In this document: positions 25,602 through 34,552 of the stretch, piece after piece
How positions within the stretch are numbered: the stretch's first letter is position 1
How the letters are laid out: each line of letters begins with the position of its first letter
DNA from: Pullichristensenella sp963930055
Lineage (GTDB): Bacteria > Bacillota > Clostridia > Christensenellales > Aristaeellaceae
NCBI GenBank assembly: GCA_963930055.1
Contig: CAWVKS010000009.1
Coordinates: 228,024-292,023, forward strand
DNA: 64,000 nucleotides
Direction: 5' to 3'
Made by a program: the position numbers and the translations under genes
Notes under the pieces: generated by a model
Databases searched by the model: none
Told to the model about the DNA's origin: nothing
Seen by the model: the letters and a program-made list of their open reading frames with translations, nothing else

Positions 25602-27329
25602 ATGGAGCTGTTGGGCATTTTCCACAAAAAGACCTGGATGGAGGCGCGCGGCGTCTGCGACGCGCCGTATATCGAAAAGGGCGGCCACGCGCTCTCGGCG
25701 CGGGACGCGGCCACGGGCGGCGGCGTGATGGCCTGCGCCCTGGGGCGCATGCGCAACGCCGCGGCGCTGGCGGAGGAGCTGGGGCTGATGCGCGAGGAAC
25801 GGTCGCTTGCGCGCATCGTGCTGGCGGCCTACGCGCGCTGGGGCGAGGATTACATCGAGCACGTCGAGGGGCCGGTCTTGACGGCGGTGATCGACCGCGA
25901 CGGGGACAGGTTCATCCTCTGCCGCGACCGCATGGGCGAACGGCGCGCGTTCTACACCGCCTCGGACGGCTGCGTGGCCTTTGCCGACCACCCGGACCTG
26001 CTTTTGGAGGCGGGCTGCCTTCGGCCGGTGGTGGACTTGAACGGCCTGCGCGAGCTGTTTGCCCTCGGGCCGGCGCGCACGCCGGGGAAAACGCCGTGGC
26101 GCGACATGTACGCGCTGGAGCCGGGCTGCGCGCTGGTGGCGCGCGGGACGGACGCGCGCGTGCGCCGCTACTTCCGCCTCGAGGCGCGCGAACATGAGGA
26201 CGACGCGGCGGCCACCGTGGAAAACGTGCGCTGCATGCTTGAGCGCGCCGTGGACGACATCGTGCCCCTGCGACCGGCCTCCATGCTCTCCGGCGGCATC
26301 GACTCCACGGTTTTGACCGCGCTGTTGCGCAAGCGCATGGAGCCCGTGCGCACGTTTTCCGTGGACTACGAGGGCAACGCCCGCCACTTCCGCGGCACTT
26401 CCTTCCAGCCGGAGCGCGACGCGCCCTATATCGAGCTGGCCGTGGAGCGCATCGGCTGCGAGCACACGGCGGTGGAGCTTCGGCAGGCGTCGCTGGCGCA
26501 GGCGCTTGAGGAGGCCGTGGACGCGCGCGGCTTCCCCGGTATGGCGGACGTGGACAGCTCGCTGCTGCTCTTTGCCCGCAAGATCGCCCCGCAGGCGCGC
26601 TTCGTGCTCTCCGGCGAGTGCGGCGACGAGGTGTTCGGCGGCTATCCCTGGTTCCGCGACGCGCACAGCCTGAATGCCGAGGCCTTCCCCTGGTCCGGCT
26701 CGCTGGAATTGCGCGCGGGCGTGCTCAAGCGGCGCGTGCGTGAAAAGCTGGACATCCGCGGCTATGTGCGCGAAACGCTCTCCGAGGCCGTCGCCCGCGT
26801 GGAGCATCTGCCCCACGAGAGCGCCGACGGCCGCTGCCTGCGCACCATGCAGCACCTGTGCTTTGCGTTTTTCATGGCCAATTTGCAGGAGCGGGCGCTG
26901 GCGATGTGCGAGCACAGCCATGTGGGCGTGCTCACGCCCTTTGCCGACGAACGGCTGGTGCAGTACGTCTACAACGTGCCGTGGGAAATGAAGTTCATGG
27001 GCGGGCGGGAAAAGGGGCTCTTGCGCGAGGCCGCGGGCGCGCTGCTGCCCGAGAGCCTGCGCTACCGCAAAAAGAGCCCCTACCCCAAGACCTGCGACCC
27101 GGGATACGCCCGCATCGTGCGCGGCATGGCGCTGGATATGCTGGCGGAAAAGAAAAACCCGCTTTTGCAGCTGGTGGACGCGCGTGCCGTGGAAAAGCTG
27201 GCGGCCTCCGACCTCTCCCCCACGCAGGCGCCGTGGTTCGGCCAGCTGATGGCCGGGCCGCAGATGCTGGCCTACCTGTGGCAGGTGAACGCCTGGCTGC
27301 GCGCCCGGCGCGCCGAGGTCGCCCTGTAA
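25602..27329 (+). CDS. AsnB-like amidotransferase/synthetase without N-terminal cysteine
   Basis: 575 aa with the two-domain plan of asparagine synthetase B: glutaminase-like N-terminal domain to about residue 200 (ILCRDRMGERRAFY) and a synthetase domain with PP-loop SMLSGGIDST (228-236) and SGECGDEVFGGYPW. The protein starts MELLGIFH, so the catalytic Cys (normally residue 2, MCGI) is absent and glutamine hydrolysis is not expected. Ammonia-dependent asparagine formation or amidation/ligation of another carboxylate are the options. ATG 25602 has RBS AAAGGGGGAG. Confidence 0.88.
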   Translation: MELLGIFHKKTWMEARGVCDAPYIEKGGHALSARDAATGGGVMACALGRMRNAAALAEELGLMREERSLARIVLAAYARWGEDYIEHVEGPVLTAVIDRDGDRFILCRDRMGERRAFYTASDGCVAFADHPDLLLEAGCLRPVVDLNGLRELFALGPARTPGKTPWRDMYALEPGCALVARGTDARVRRYFRLEAREHEDDAAATVENVRCMLERAVDDIVPLRPASMLSGGIDSTVLTALLRKRMEPVRTFSVDYEGNARHFRGTSFQPERDAPYIELAVERIGCEHTAVELRQASLAQALEEAVDARGFPGMADVDSSLLLFARKIAPQARFVLSGECGDEVFGGYPWFRDAHSLNAEAFPWSGSLELRAGVLKRRVREKLDIRGYVRETLSEAVARVEHLPHESADGRCLRTMQHLCFAFFMANLQERALAMCEHSHVGVLTPFADERLVQYVYNVPWEMKFMGGREKGLLREAAGALLPESLRYRKKSPYPKTCDPGYARIVRGMALDMLAEKKNPLLQLVDARAVEKLAASDLSPTQAPWFGQLMAGPQMLAYLWQVNAWLRARRAEVAL

Positions 27330-27341
27330 CGCCCAGAACAC

Positions 27342-27478
27342 ACGTTCTGGACAGGAGGCGTGTTGACAGGGCGGGCAGGCCGTTGAAAGGGCCCGCAAGC
27401 CGGGGAAACAAAAAATCGCCCTGATCTTCATCGTATCAGGGCGATTTTCCCGGCCATGGGCTTTATCCGCGGCTGCCG
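27342..27478. repeat. Structured intergenic repeat, copy A
   Basis: Imperfect long hairpin enclosing a bidirectional terminator. Its 28-nt core at 27380-27407 matches 21 of 28 positions with the core at 38043-38070, nearly all differences being transitions, and both copies carry TGTTGACA to the left and a GGCTTT-ATC/GTC segment to the right. See the copy at 38011-38211. Confidence 0.6.
27412..27448. terminator. Bidirectional terminator (AsnB-like / GerMN genes)
   Basis: Perfect 14-bp stem AAAATCGCCCTGAT / ATCAGGGCGATTTT with a 9-nt loop; T-tract on both strands, between convergent genes. Confidence 0.88.
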
Positions 27479-27498
27479 GGCGCGCATTCGAGGGGCAG

Positions 27499-28947
27499 TC
27501 AGCCCGCGGCCACCGCGCCGAAGTTGGGCAGCAGCACCGTGCGCATGTAGATGTATTCCGAAAGCGTCTCCACGCTCTCGCCCTCGATGAGGAAGCGCAC
27601 GCCGCCCACATCGGCAAGGCCGCAGAGCGTGTTGACGATGGCGTATACGGCGGCGCGCTCGCGCGCCTCGTCCAACGCCTGGCAGGCGCTGTAAAAGCGG
27701 GCGGAGAGGTTGACGGTGGCCACGCCGTCGCGGATGCGCACGCCGAGTATGTCCGTGTCGCCCAACCCCTCGGGCACGGGACGGGAAGCGCCGAGGGCGG
27801 CGGCCGCCTCCCCGGAAAACAGCGCCGAAAGCAGCGCGCGGGGCGAGCGCGCCTCGCCCTGCGAAAGCGCGGCCTCGCGCAGGACCAGTTCCCCCGCGTC
27901 ATTGGCGAGATAGAGGCGCGCGGGGCTGCCGACATGGCCGCTGAAATCGCGGCGGCGCATGCCCACGCCGTCATCGGCCTCCACGGCCTCGCCGTCCACG
28001 CTGATGCGCACGGCGTCCAGTTCCGGGAAAAACGAGCACAGCGTCAGCGTCAGCGCCCCGTAGGCCTGCCACCTCTGCACGCCGGCGGCCTCCGCCGCCG
28101 AAAGCGCCTCGCCGCGCAGGTTGACCTGCAACACGCGCTCGCCCGCGCCGGTAACGGTGAGCGCCGGTTCGCCCGCCAGCAGGGAGCCGCCGCCGGACAG
28201 TGCGCGCGCGCAGGCGAGCGCCTCCGGGCCGGCGCACAGCGCCTCCACGAGCGCGTCGGCCAGCGCGCCCTGGCCAAAGGTGAGCCTGCGCGCCTCGGGC
28301 AACAGCCATTGCCCGTCCGCCGAGGGGAAGTAGAGCGCCGCTGTGCGCGTGGCCTCGCCCTGGGCGTTGCCCAGGTAGCGGTCGGACTCGGCCTGCATCT
28401 GCGCCCAGACGGCGGTGACGTCTGTCTCCACTTCGGTGAACACGCCGCAGGGCAGGCCGAGAAGCCCTTCCTCGCGGCCGCCGATGAGCACGTTCACGCC
28501 CTCGACGCCCTCCAGTTCCAGCAGCGTGCCGGCGATGGCCAGGTACATGCGCAAAAGCTCCTGCTCGCTCTGCACGTTGCGGGCGTCGATGGAAAAATCC
28601 ACCGTCACCAGCCCCCCGGAGATTTCGCGGGAGACCACGCGCGTGTCGCCCGGGGCGACGCTGGCCTGCGCCACGCCGGCGGTGGGGTCGAGAAGCGCCT
28701 CGAGCACCACGTCCACCAGCGCCTCGCCGCTTTGCACCAGCAGCGTGCGCGTGGCCTGGGAAAGGGAAACGCCGTCGCTGGCGGCGTAATAGAGCGTGGC
28801 CTCGTAAAAGTATTCCGCCGTGGCCTCGCCCAGCAGCATCTGCGGCGCCTCGGCCTCCGGCTCGGGCAGCGCGGCTTCCGCGAGCGCGCCGAGCGGCAAA
28901 AGAACGAGCGTCAAAAGGAGCGCGAGCGCGCGTTGCAAACGATCCAC
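27499..28947 (-). CDS. GerMN domain-containing secreted protein
   Basis: 482 aa, exported: signal peptide (ALALLLTLVLLPLGALAEA) without a lipobox Cys. Two GerMN-like (spore germination/sporulation GerM) domains can be seen, one at about 50-190 (LVDVVLEALLDPTAG, then VTVDFSI) and one after about 350 (ALLSALFSGEAAA, then VATVNLSARF). Start taken as GTG 28947; TTG 28938 with AGGTGG five bases upstream is an alternative. It follows walK in the position often held by accessory wall-control genes, 28 bp after its stop. Confidence 0.8.
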   Translation of the reverse strand: MDRLQRALALLLTLVLLPLGALAEAALPEPEAEAPQMLLGEATAEYFYEATLYYAASDGVSLSQATRTLLVQSGEALVDVVLEALLDPTAGVAQASVAPGDTRVVSREISGGLVTVDFSIDARNVQSEQELLRMYLAIAGTLLELEGVEGVNVLIGGREEGLLGLPCGVFTEVETDVTAVWAQMQAESDRYLGNAQGEATRTAALYFPSADGQWLLPEARRLTFGQGALADALVEALCAGPEALACARALSGGGSLLAGEPALTVTGAGERVLQVNLRGEALSAAEAAGVQRWQAYGALTLTLCSFFPELDAVRISVDGEAVEADDGVGMRRRDFSGHVGSPARLYLANDAGELVLREAALSQGEARSPRALLSALFSGEAAAALGASRPVPEGLGDTDILGVRIRDGVATVNLSARFYSACQALDEARERAAVYAIVNTLCGLADVGGVRFLIEGESVETLSEYIYMRTVLLPNFGAVAAG

Positions 28948-28975
28948 CTGCTTTCGGGGGCGGCCGGCGCCGCCG

Positions 28976-30466
28976 CTATTTTGTGACGATGGGGAGCTCG
29001 ATGATGAACGTGGTGCCTTTGTTTTCCTCGCTCTCGGCGCGTATGTCGCCATCGTGCAAAAGCACGATCTGGCGCACGATGGAAAGGCCGAGGCCTGTGC
29101 CGCCCGTCTCGCGCGAACGCGCCTTGTCCACGCGGTAGAAGCGGTCGAAGATGTGCGGAAGGTCGCCCGCCGGGATGCCGATGCCCGTATCCTCCACGCG
29201 CACCACGGCGCGCTTGCCGGCGCGGGAAAGCTCCACGCGCACCTCGCCGCCGCGGGGCGTATATTTGATGGCGTTGTCGATGACGTTGTAAAACACCTGC
29301 TGGAGCTTTAAGCTGTCGCCCACGGTCTCGCAGGGGTCGCGCACGAGGCAGGAAAGCTCGATGCCGCGCTCCCGCGCCAGGGGCGAAAGGCGCTTGACCT
29401 GCTCGGTGACGATATCGCGCAGGCGGACGTCGGCCACGTTCAGGCGCATGCCGCCGCTGTCTATGTTGACCAGCGTCAGAAGGTCGCTGACGATGCGGTT
29501 GAGGCGGTCGATCTCCTTGTTGATGTCGGTCAGGAATTCCTTCTGCATGGCCGGGTCGTAGCTCTCCTGATAGAGCAGCGTTTCCAGAAGGATCTTCATC
29601 GTGCTCAGAGGGGTCTTTAATTCATGGGAGGCGTTGGAGACGAACTGGTTGCGCGACATATCCAGCTTTTCCAGGCGCTCGGACATGGAGTTGAAGGCGC
29701 TGGCCAGCTGGGCGAACTCGTTTTTGCCGCGCACTTCCACGCGGGCGGAGAGGTCGCCGCGGCTCATGCGCGATATGCCAGCGCTCAATTCGCCGATGGG
29801 GCGGGTGATGGTGCGCACCACGAACATGCTGATGATGAGCGCCGAGGCCGCCACCAGCAGCATCCATAAGAGCATCTGGCTGCGCAGGGAGCTCAAGTTT
29901 TCGTAGATCTCCTGCGCCTGGGAGATATAGACCAGCACGCCGATGAGCTCGGCGTCGTAATAAATGGGCGCGGCGTAGAGGCCGGTCATGGCGCGCACGC
30001 CGGTCAACGACGTGAGCGAACCCGGCTCGACATTGGCGCCCGTGTCCTCGGCGTCGTAAAAGCCGTAGTCCCCGCCCTGGCCGGAAAGCACGTTGGCCAC
30101 CTCGGCGTTTTCAAAGCGGCGGCCGTTGAGCTGGCTGTAAGCGTCCACCTGCACCACGCCGTAGCGGTCGAGCACCAGCACGCGGCTGACGCCCGCGCTG
30201 CTGGCGTCGGCGGCGCTCAAAAGCATGGAACCCACGTCCAGCGAAAACAGCGCCTCGCCCATGATGGAGGATAAGTTCTCCGCGACGCGCTGATCGTCCC
30301 GCACCCGCTGGTTGAACATGTAATCGCCCACCAGCTGGATCAGCGTGGCCGCCACCACCGAAAAGGCGATGGAGATGATCAGCAGATAGGCGATGAGTAT
30401 CTTCCAGCGGATCGAATATAAAAATTCTTTGACCTTAGTCCTTGTCAGTGAAATAATAGCCCACAC
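28976..30466 (-). CDS. walK: Sensor histidine kinase, WalK/PhoR-like
   Basis: 496 aa. TM1 about 23-45, extracytoplasmic sensor domain to about 198 (Cache/PAS-like), TM2 about 199-217, HAMP (RTITRPIGEL onward), H box SNASHELKTPL (His281), N box DNAIKYT, G1 VEDTGIGI and G2 GTGLGLSIV. All catalytic motifs intact. No cytoplasmic PAS between HAMP and HisKA, unlike B. subtilis WalK, so the name is by operon position and similarity. GTG 30466 overlaps the regulator gene by 32 bp; no better start is visible. Confidence 0.9.
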   Translation of the reverse strand: MWAIISLTRTKVKEFLYSIRWKILIAYLLIISIAFSVVAATLIQLVGDYMFNQRVRDDQRVAENLSSIMGEALFSLDVGSMLLSAADASSAGVSRVLVLDRYGVVQVDAYSQLNGRRFENAEVANVLSGQGGDYGFYDAEDTGANVEPGSLTSLTGVRAMTGLYAAPIYYDAELIGVLVYISQAQEIYENLSSLRSQMLLWMLLVAASALIISMFVVRTITRPIGELSAGISRMSRGDLSARVEVRGKNEFAQLASAFNSMSERLEKLDMSRNQFVSNASHELKTPLSTMKILLETLLYQESYDPAMQKEFLTDINKEIDRLNRIVSDLLTLVNIDSGGMRLNVADVRLRDIVTEQVKRLSPLARERGIELSCLVRDPCETVGDSLKLQQVFYNVIDNAIKYTPRGGEVRVELSRAGKRAVVRVEDTGIGIPAGDLPHIFDRFYRVDKARSRETGGTGLGLSIVRQIVLLHDGDIRAESEENKGTTFIIELPIVTK

Positions 30467-31127
30467 CCCACTTGGTGAATATATATTCGGGCTGGCTGGG
30501 CACGCGCTCGATCTTCTCGCGCAGGCGGCGGATGTGCACGTCCACGGTGCGCAAATCGCCTAAGTAATCGTACTTCCAGATGGTTTCCAGAAGGTTCTCG
30601 CGCGAAAACACCTTGCCGCGGTTGGTGACGAACAGCTGGAGAAGGTCGAACTCCTTGGCCGTCAGGTTGACCTCCCGCCCGCCGATGACCACCGAGCGGT
30701 TGTTTAAGTTGATCTGCATATCGCGCACGGTGATGACGCGCTGCGTGTTTTCCTTCTGCATCATCGCCGTGCGGCGGAAGATGCCCTTGATGCGCGCCTT
30801 GACCTCGAGGATGTTGAACGGCTTGGTCATATAGTCGTCCGCGCCGTATTCCAAGCCGAGGATCTTGTCCATATCGTCGCCCTTGGCCGTGAGCATAATG
30901 ATGGGCACGTTGCTCTTTTCGCGGATGCGCTGGCAGACCTCGATGCCGTCCAGTTTGGGCAGCATCACGTCCAAAAGCACCAGGTCGTACTGGCCGGCGA
31001 AAAATTTATTGACGGCCTCCTCGCCATCCTGTGCCGAATCGGTCTCGTAGCCGTCCTGTTCGAGGCTGTATTTCAGGCCCTTGACGATGAGCGGCTCGTC
31101 ATCGACGATCAATATCTTCTTCGGCAT
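30435..31127 (-). CDS. walR: OmpR-family response regulator, WalR/VicR-like
   Basis: 230 aa. Receiver with DDE (near 9-11), phospho-acceptor Asp in LLDVMLPKLDG, Thr/Lys switch residues in LTAKG and MTKPF; winged helix with VNLTAKEFDLLQLFVTN and VHIRRLREKIE, then the VGYYF end usual for WalR/PhoP. ATG 31127 has GGGAGGAG just upstream; a longer frame crosses the leader. By family it controls cell-wall turnover genes; a D-Ala-D-Ala carboxypeptidase gene lies divergent to it. Confidence 0.93.
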   Translation of the reverse strand: MPKKILIVDDEPLIVKGLKYSLEQDGYETDSAQDGEEAVNKFFAGQYDLVLLDVMLPKLDGIEVCQRIREKSNVPIIMLTAKGDDMDKILGLEYGADDYMTKPFNILEVKARIKGIFRRTAMMQKENTQRVITVRDMQINLNNRSVVIGGREVNLTAKEFDLLQLFVTNRGKVFSRENLLETIWKYDYLGDLRTVDVHIRRLREKIERVPSQPEYIFTKWGVGYYFTDKD

Positions 31128-31192
31128 GGTTCTCCTCCCAAAACACCCCGCGGATGGGCGGGGCAACATCTTTTCACAAAACTGTCATTCTA

Positions 31193-31221
31193 ATTATATA
31201 CGATTGACCCGAACAATTCAA
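31193..31221 (-). promoter_or_regulatory. Promoter of the walRK-GerMN operon
   Basis: Minus strand TTGAAT (31221-31216), 17 bp, TATAAT (31198-31193). The leader has a small CCCCGC / GCGGGG hairpin (31146-31163). Confidence 0.75.
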
Positions 31222-31257
31222 GCCTTGCCCGGTAAATGTTAGAATTTTTCATAATGC

Positions 31258-31287
31258 TGTACAAAGGGCGGGCGCAAGTGGTATAAT
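31258..31287 (+). promoter_or_regulatory. Promoter of the D-Ala-D-Ala carboxypeptidase gene
   Basis: TGTACA (31258-31263), 18 bp, TATAAT (31282-31287). Confidence 0.65.
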
Positions 31288-31343
31288 ATACGCATATGCC
31301 GGCCACCTGCCCGGCGAAATACCGTTTCAAAGGAGAACTGGCC

Positions 31344-32903
31344 ATGCGTCGCAGGGCGGTCGCGCTCTTTTTTGTCTTGCTCACGCTGTTTGCCTGCCTT
31401 GCGCCGCAGGCGTCCGCCGCGCCCTCGGATTGGGATGAAAACAACCCCGGCGCGCTGTTGCCGACGCATCTTTACGCGCAGACGGCCGTGCTCATCGACG
31501 CCGAGACCGGCGACGTGCTCTTTGACAAGGATTCGCTGGTGCGCATGTATCCGGCCAGCACCACCAAGATCATGACGCTGCTGCTCGCCGTGGAGAGCGA
31601 CATTCCCCTGGATGAGGAGATCACCATTCCCGACGTGGCGGAAAACGTGCCCTCCGACAGTTCCAAGGTGCCCGTCTACGCCGGCGAGCGCATGTCGTTT
31701 GAGGATCTGCTCTACGGCACGATGCTGCATTCGGGCAACGACGGCGCCAACGCCATCGCCTACCTCGTGGGCGGCAGCGTGGCCGAATTTGTCGCCATGA
31801 TGAACGCCCGCGCCGCCGAACTCGGCTGCACGGGCACGCACTTTTCCAACGCCCACGGCTACCACGACGAAACGCACTATTCCACCGCCTACGACCTCGC
31901 CCTCATCACCCAGGAGGCCATGCGCAACGAGACGTTCCGTCAGATCGTCTCCACCCCCACCTACACCATGGCTCCCACGGAAAATCGCGGGGCCTACAAC
32001 CTCACCAACACCGCGGCAATGGTCAACCCGGACAGTTCGTATTACTACGAGGGCTGCATCGGCGTCAAAACCGGCTACCACAGCCGCGCCGGCCAATGCT
32101 TCGTGGGCGCGCTGGAGCGCGAGGGCGTTACCCTGATCAGCGTGGTGCTGAGCGCGGGCCGGGAATCCAACGAGCCGACCAAGAAGTGGGAGGACACGGA
32201 AAAGCTCTTCAGCTACGGCCTGGCCCAGTATCAGCCGTATTCGCTCATCGACCTGTTCGACTTGTCCGGACGCGACATCAACACCGTCACCATCGCCAAC
32301 GCCGCTGAAAACGACGCCCAGAAAGGCATGCTGGAACTGCGGCTGACCGAATTGAGCGACAGCGGCTACACGATCCGCATACGCTCCGGCATGGAGGCCA
32401 TGGCCGAGGCGCTGGCGGACTTTGCCGCCCGCACGCAGATCACCTACAACGAGGGCCTGCAGGCGCCCATCGACGAGGGCCAGATCGTCGGCACGCTGAC
32501 CTACACCGCGCCGGACGGAACGGTGGTCACCGGCATGCTCAGCGCCGAACGCGCCATGGAAGCACGGCCGGAATACGCCACGGTATACGACGTATTGCCC
32601 TTCCTGCGCCCGCTCGAGCCGTTCTTCTCCAGCGGCTGGGCGTGGGTGGCGCTGGTCGCGCTGATCGTGCTGATACTCTTCCTGGCCGTGCTCCACGCGC
32701 GCAAAAAGGCGGCGCTCAACCGCCGCCGCGCGGCCATCTACCGCGCCAAGCGCCGCGCTTACGACAACGCCGAACTGGAGCGCCGCCGCCTGGAGGCGCA
32801 GCGCCGCCAGCAGACCGCGCGCCAGCGCCGCCAGCAGGCCGCGCGGCAACAGCAGCATCCACGGCGGCCGCAGGGCCGCCCGAACGGCAGGCCGCGCCCC
32901 TGA
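31344..32903 (+). CDS. D-alanyl-D-alanine carboxypeptidase (peptidase S11, DacF/PBP5-like)
   Basis: Trims the terminal D-Ala of peptidoglycan pentapeptides outside the cell. 519 aa: signal peptide 1-27, transpeptidase-like domain with Ser72-x-x-Lys75 (ASTTK), Ser130-Gly-Asn and Lys242-Thr-Gly, a beta-rich PBP5 C-terminal domain (about 290-400), a C-terminal membrane helix (WAWVALVALIVLILFL) and then about 60 residues rich in Arg and Gln that would face the cytoplasm. ATG 31344 has AAAGGAG at 8-nt spacing. The basic tail is unusual; see findings. Confidence 0.94.
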   Translation: MRRRAVALFFVLLTLFACLAPQASAAPSDWDENNPGALLPTHLYAQTAVLIDAETGDVLFDKDSLVRMYPASTTKIMTLLLAVESDIPLDEEITIPDVAENVPSDSSKVPVYAGERMSFEDLLYGTMLHSGNDGANAIAYLVGGSVAEFVAMMNARAAELGCTGTHFSNAHGYHDETHYSTAYDLALITQEAMRNETFRQIVSTPTYTMAPTENRGAYNLTNTAAMVNPDSSYYYEGCIGVKTGYHSRAGQCFVGALEREGVTLISVVLSAGRESNEPTKKWEDTEKLFSYGLAQYQPYSLIDLFDLSGRDINTVTIANAAENDAQKGMLELRLTELSDSGYTIRIRSGMEAMAEALADFAARTQITYNEGLQAPIDEGQIVGTLTYTAPDGTVVTGMLSAERAMEARPEYATVYDVLPFLRPLEPFFSSGWAWVALVALIVLILFLAVLHARKKAALNRRRAAIYRAKRRAYDNAELERRRLEAQRRQQTARQRRQQAARQQQHPRRPQGRPNGRPRP

Positions 32904-33013
32904 GCGCGGCGGGCATACATGCGCCGGCCCGCGTCGCCGGCGCGCGCGGGAAGGGAAATCAAGCGGCCCTTTCCCCCATGGAGGCCGGGCGCCGCGCCGG
33001 CACGGGAGGCAAC

Positions 33014-33952
33014 ATGAAGAAACTGGCTGTCATCGGCTCGATCAACATGGACGTAGTCACGCGTGTGGAGCGCTTCCCGCAGCCGGGGGAGACGCTGACG
33101 GGCACTTCCTTTTCCACCATCCCCGGCGGCAAGGGCGCGAACCAGGCCGTGGCGCTGGGGCGGCTGGGCATGCCCGTGCGCATGGCCGGCTGCGTGGGCG
33201 ACGACGCCTTTGGCGAGAGCTACCTGCGCAATTTCGCCGAAAACGGCGTGGATACGTCGCTGGTGCGCGTGCGCAGGGGGCAGACCACGGGAACGGCCTC
33301 GATCGAGGTCAACGCTGAGGGCGAGAACCACATCATCGTGGTGCCTGCGGCCAACGGCGAATGCGACATGGAATGGCTGGAGGGCGTGCTGCCCGCACTG
33401 GCGGACAGCGACATCTTCCTTTTGCAGCATGAGATCCCCCTGCCGGTGGTACACGAGGCCATCCGCCGCCTGCACGCCATGGGCAAGACGGTGATCCTCG
33501 ATCCCGCGCCCGCCGCGCCCGTGCCGGAGGACGTGTTGGCGATGGTGGATTATATCACGCCCAACGAATCGGAACTGGTCGCCATCACCCCCGCGCTGGG
33601 CAAGGACGCGGACGCGCCCTCGCGCGTGAAATACCTGCTCGACCTGGGCGTGGGCTGCGTCATCAACAAGTCCGGCGGCAACGGCGCCTATGTGGCCGCG
33701 CGCGGCGCGGAGGTCGTCCATGTTCCGGGCTTCAAGGTCAAGGTGGTAGACACCACCGCCGCGGGCGACACCTTCAACGCCGGCTTCGCCGCCGGTCTGG
33801 CGCTGGGCCTGCCGCCGCTTGACGCGGTCAAGGTCGGCCACGCCGCCGCCGCGCTCTCCGTCACCGCCTTTGGCGCGCAGGGCGGCATGCCGCGCATGGA
33901 GCAGCTCCTGCCGCTGCTGGCGGATGGCTGGAAGGAAAAACTGGGGCTGTAA
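33014..33952 (+). CDS. rbsK: Ribokinase
   Basis: PfkB-family kinase phosphorylating D-ribose at O5. 312 aa, normal length. N-terminal motif GSINMDVVTRV and GGKGANQAVALGRLG (ribose-binding Asp and Asn/Gly residues), C-terminal PfkB signature DTTAAGDTFNAGFAAGLA with catalytic Asp. RBS GGGAGG. No rbs transport genes nearby. The 110-bp gap after the carboxypeptidase gene shows no separate promoter. Confidence 0.94.
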   Translation: MKKLAVIGSINMDVVTRVERFPQPGETLTGTSFSTIPGGKGANQAVALGRLGMPVRMAGCVGDDAFGESYLRNFAENGVDTSLVRVRRGQTTGTASIEVNAEGENHIIVVPAANGECDMEWLEGVLPALADSDIFLLQHEIPLPVVHEAIRRLHAMGKTVILDPAPAAPVPEDVLAMVDYITPNESELVAITPALGKDADAPSRVKYLLDLGVGCVINKSGGNGAYVAARGAEVVHVPGFKVKVVDTTAAGDTFNAGFAAGLALGLPPLDAVKVGHAAAALSVTAFGAQGGMPRMEQLLPLLADGWKEKLGL

Positions 33953-33968
33953 GGCGCCGCATACAAAA

Positions 33969-33995
33969 CCCCCGCGACGACTCGCGGGGGCATAT
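33969..33995. terminator. Terminator between rbsK and rubrerythrin genes
   Basis: 9-bp stem CCCCCGCGA / TCGCGGGGG with 4-nt loop; TTTT follows on the minus strand and a broken T-tract (catattgttttt) on the plus strand. Confidence 0.75.
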
Positions 33996-34006
33996 TGTTT
34001 TTGGGC

Positions 34007-34552
34007 TCAGTAGTTCTTCGCCTGCAGCTCAAAGTACGCCTGCGGATGGGCGCAGACCGGGCAGACCTCGGGGGCAGACTCGCCCACGTGGATGTGTCCG
34101 CAGTTGCGGCACTTCCAGACGCGCACGTTGTCCTTTTTGAACACCACGCCGTCCTCGATGTTCTTCAAAAGCGCCAGGTAGCGCTCCTCGTGTTCCTTCT
34201 CGATCTTCGCCACGCCTTCAAAGAGGGCGGCGATCTCCGTAAAGCCTTCCTCGCGGGCTTCCTTGGCAAACGTGGCGTACATGTCCGTCCACTCGTAGTT
34301 CTCGCCGGCGGCGGCGTCCTTGAGGTTGGCCACGGTGTCCGGCACGGCGCCGTCGTGCAAAAGCTTGAACCAGATCTTGGCGTGCTCCTTTTCGTTCTCG
34401 GCGGTCTCGGTAAACAGCGAGGCGATCTGCTCGTAGCCGTCCTTCTTGGCGCGGGAGGCGTAATAGGTGTACTTGTTGCGGGCCTGGGACTCGCCGGCGA
34501 ACGCCGCCAGCAGGTTGGCTTCGGTGCGGGTGCCCTTGATGCTCTTGCTCAT
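34007..34552 (-). CDS. rbr: Rubrerythrin
   Basis: Non-haem diiron peroxidase protecting anaerobes from H2O2. 181 aa: ferritin-like four-helix domain with paired Glu/ExxH ligands (ESQARNKYTYYASRAKKDG, ENEKEHAKIWF, EIAALFEGVAKIEKEHEERY), then a C-terminal rubredoxin domain with CRNCG and CPVCA. Last gene of a four-gene overlapping operon; RBS AGGAGG lies inside the DUF5131 gene end. Confidence 0.96.
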   Translation of the reverse strand: MSKSIKGTRTEANLLAAFAGESQARNKYTYYASRAKKDGYEQIASLFTETAENEKEHAKIWFKLLHDGAVPDTVANLKDAAAGENYEWTDMYATFAKEAREEGFTEIAALFEGVAKIEKEHEERYLALLKNIEDGVVFKKDNVRVWKCRNCGHIHVGESAPEVCPVCAHPQAYFELQAKNY

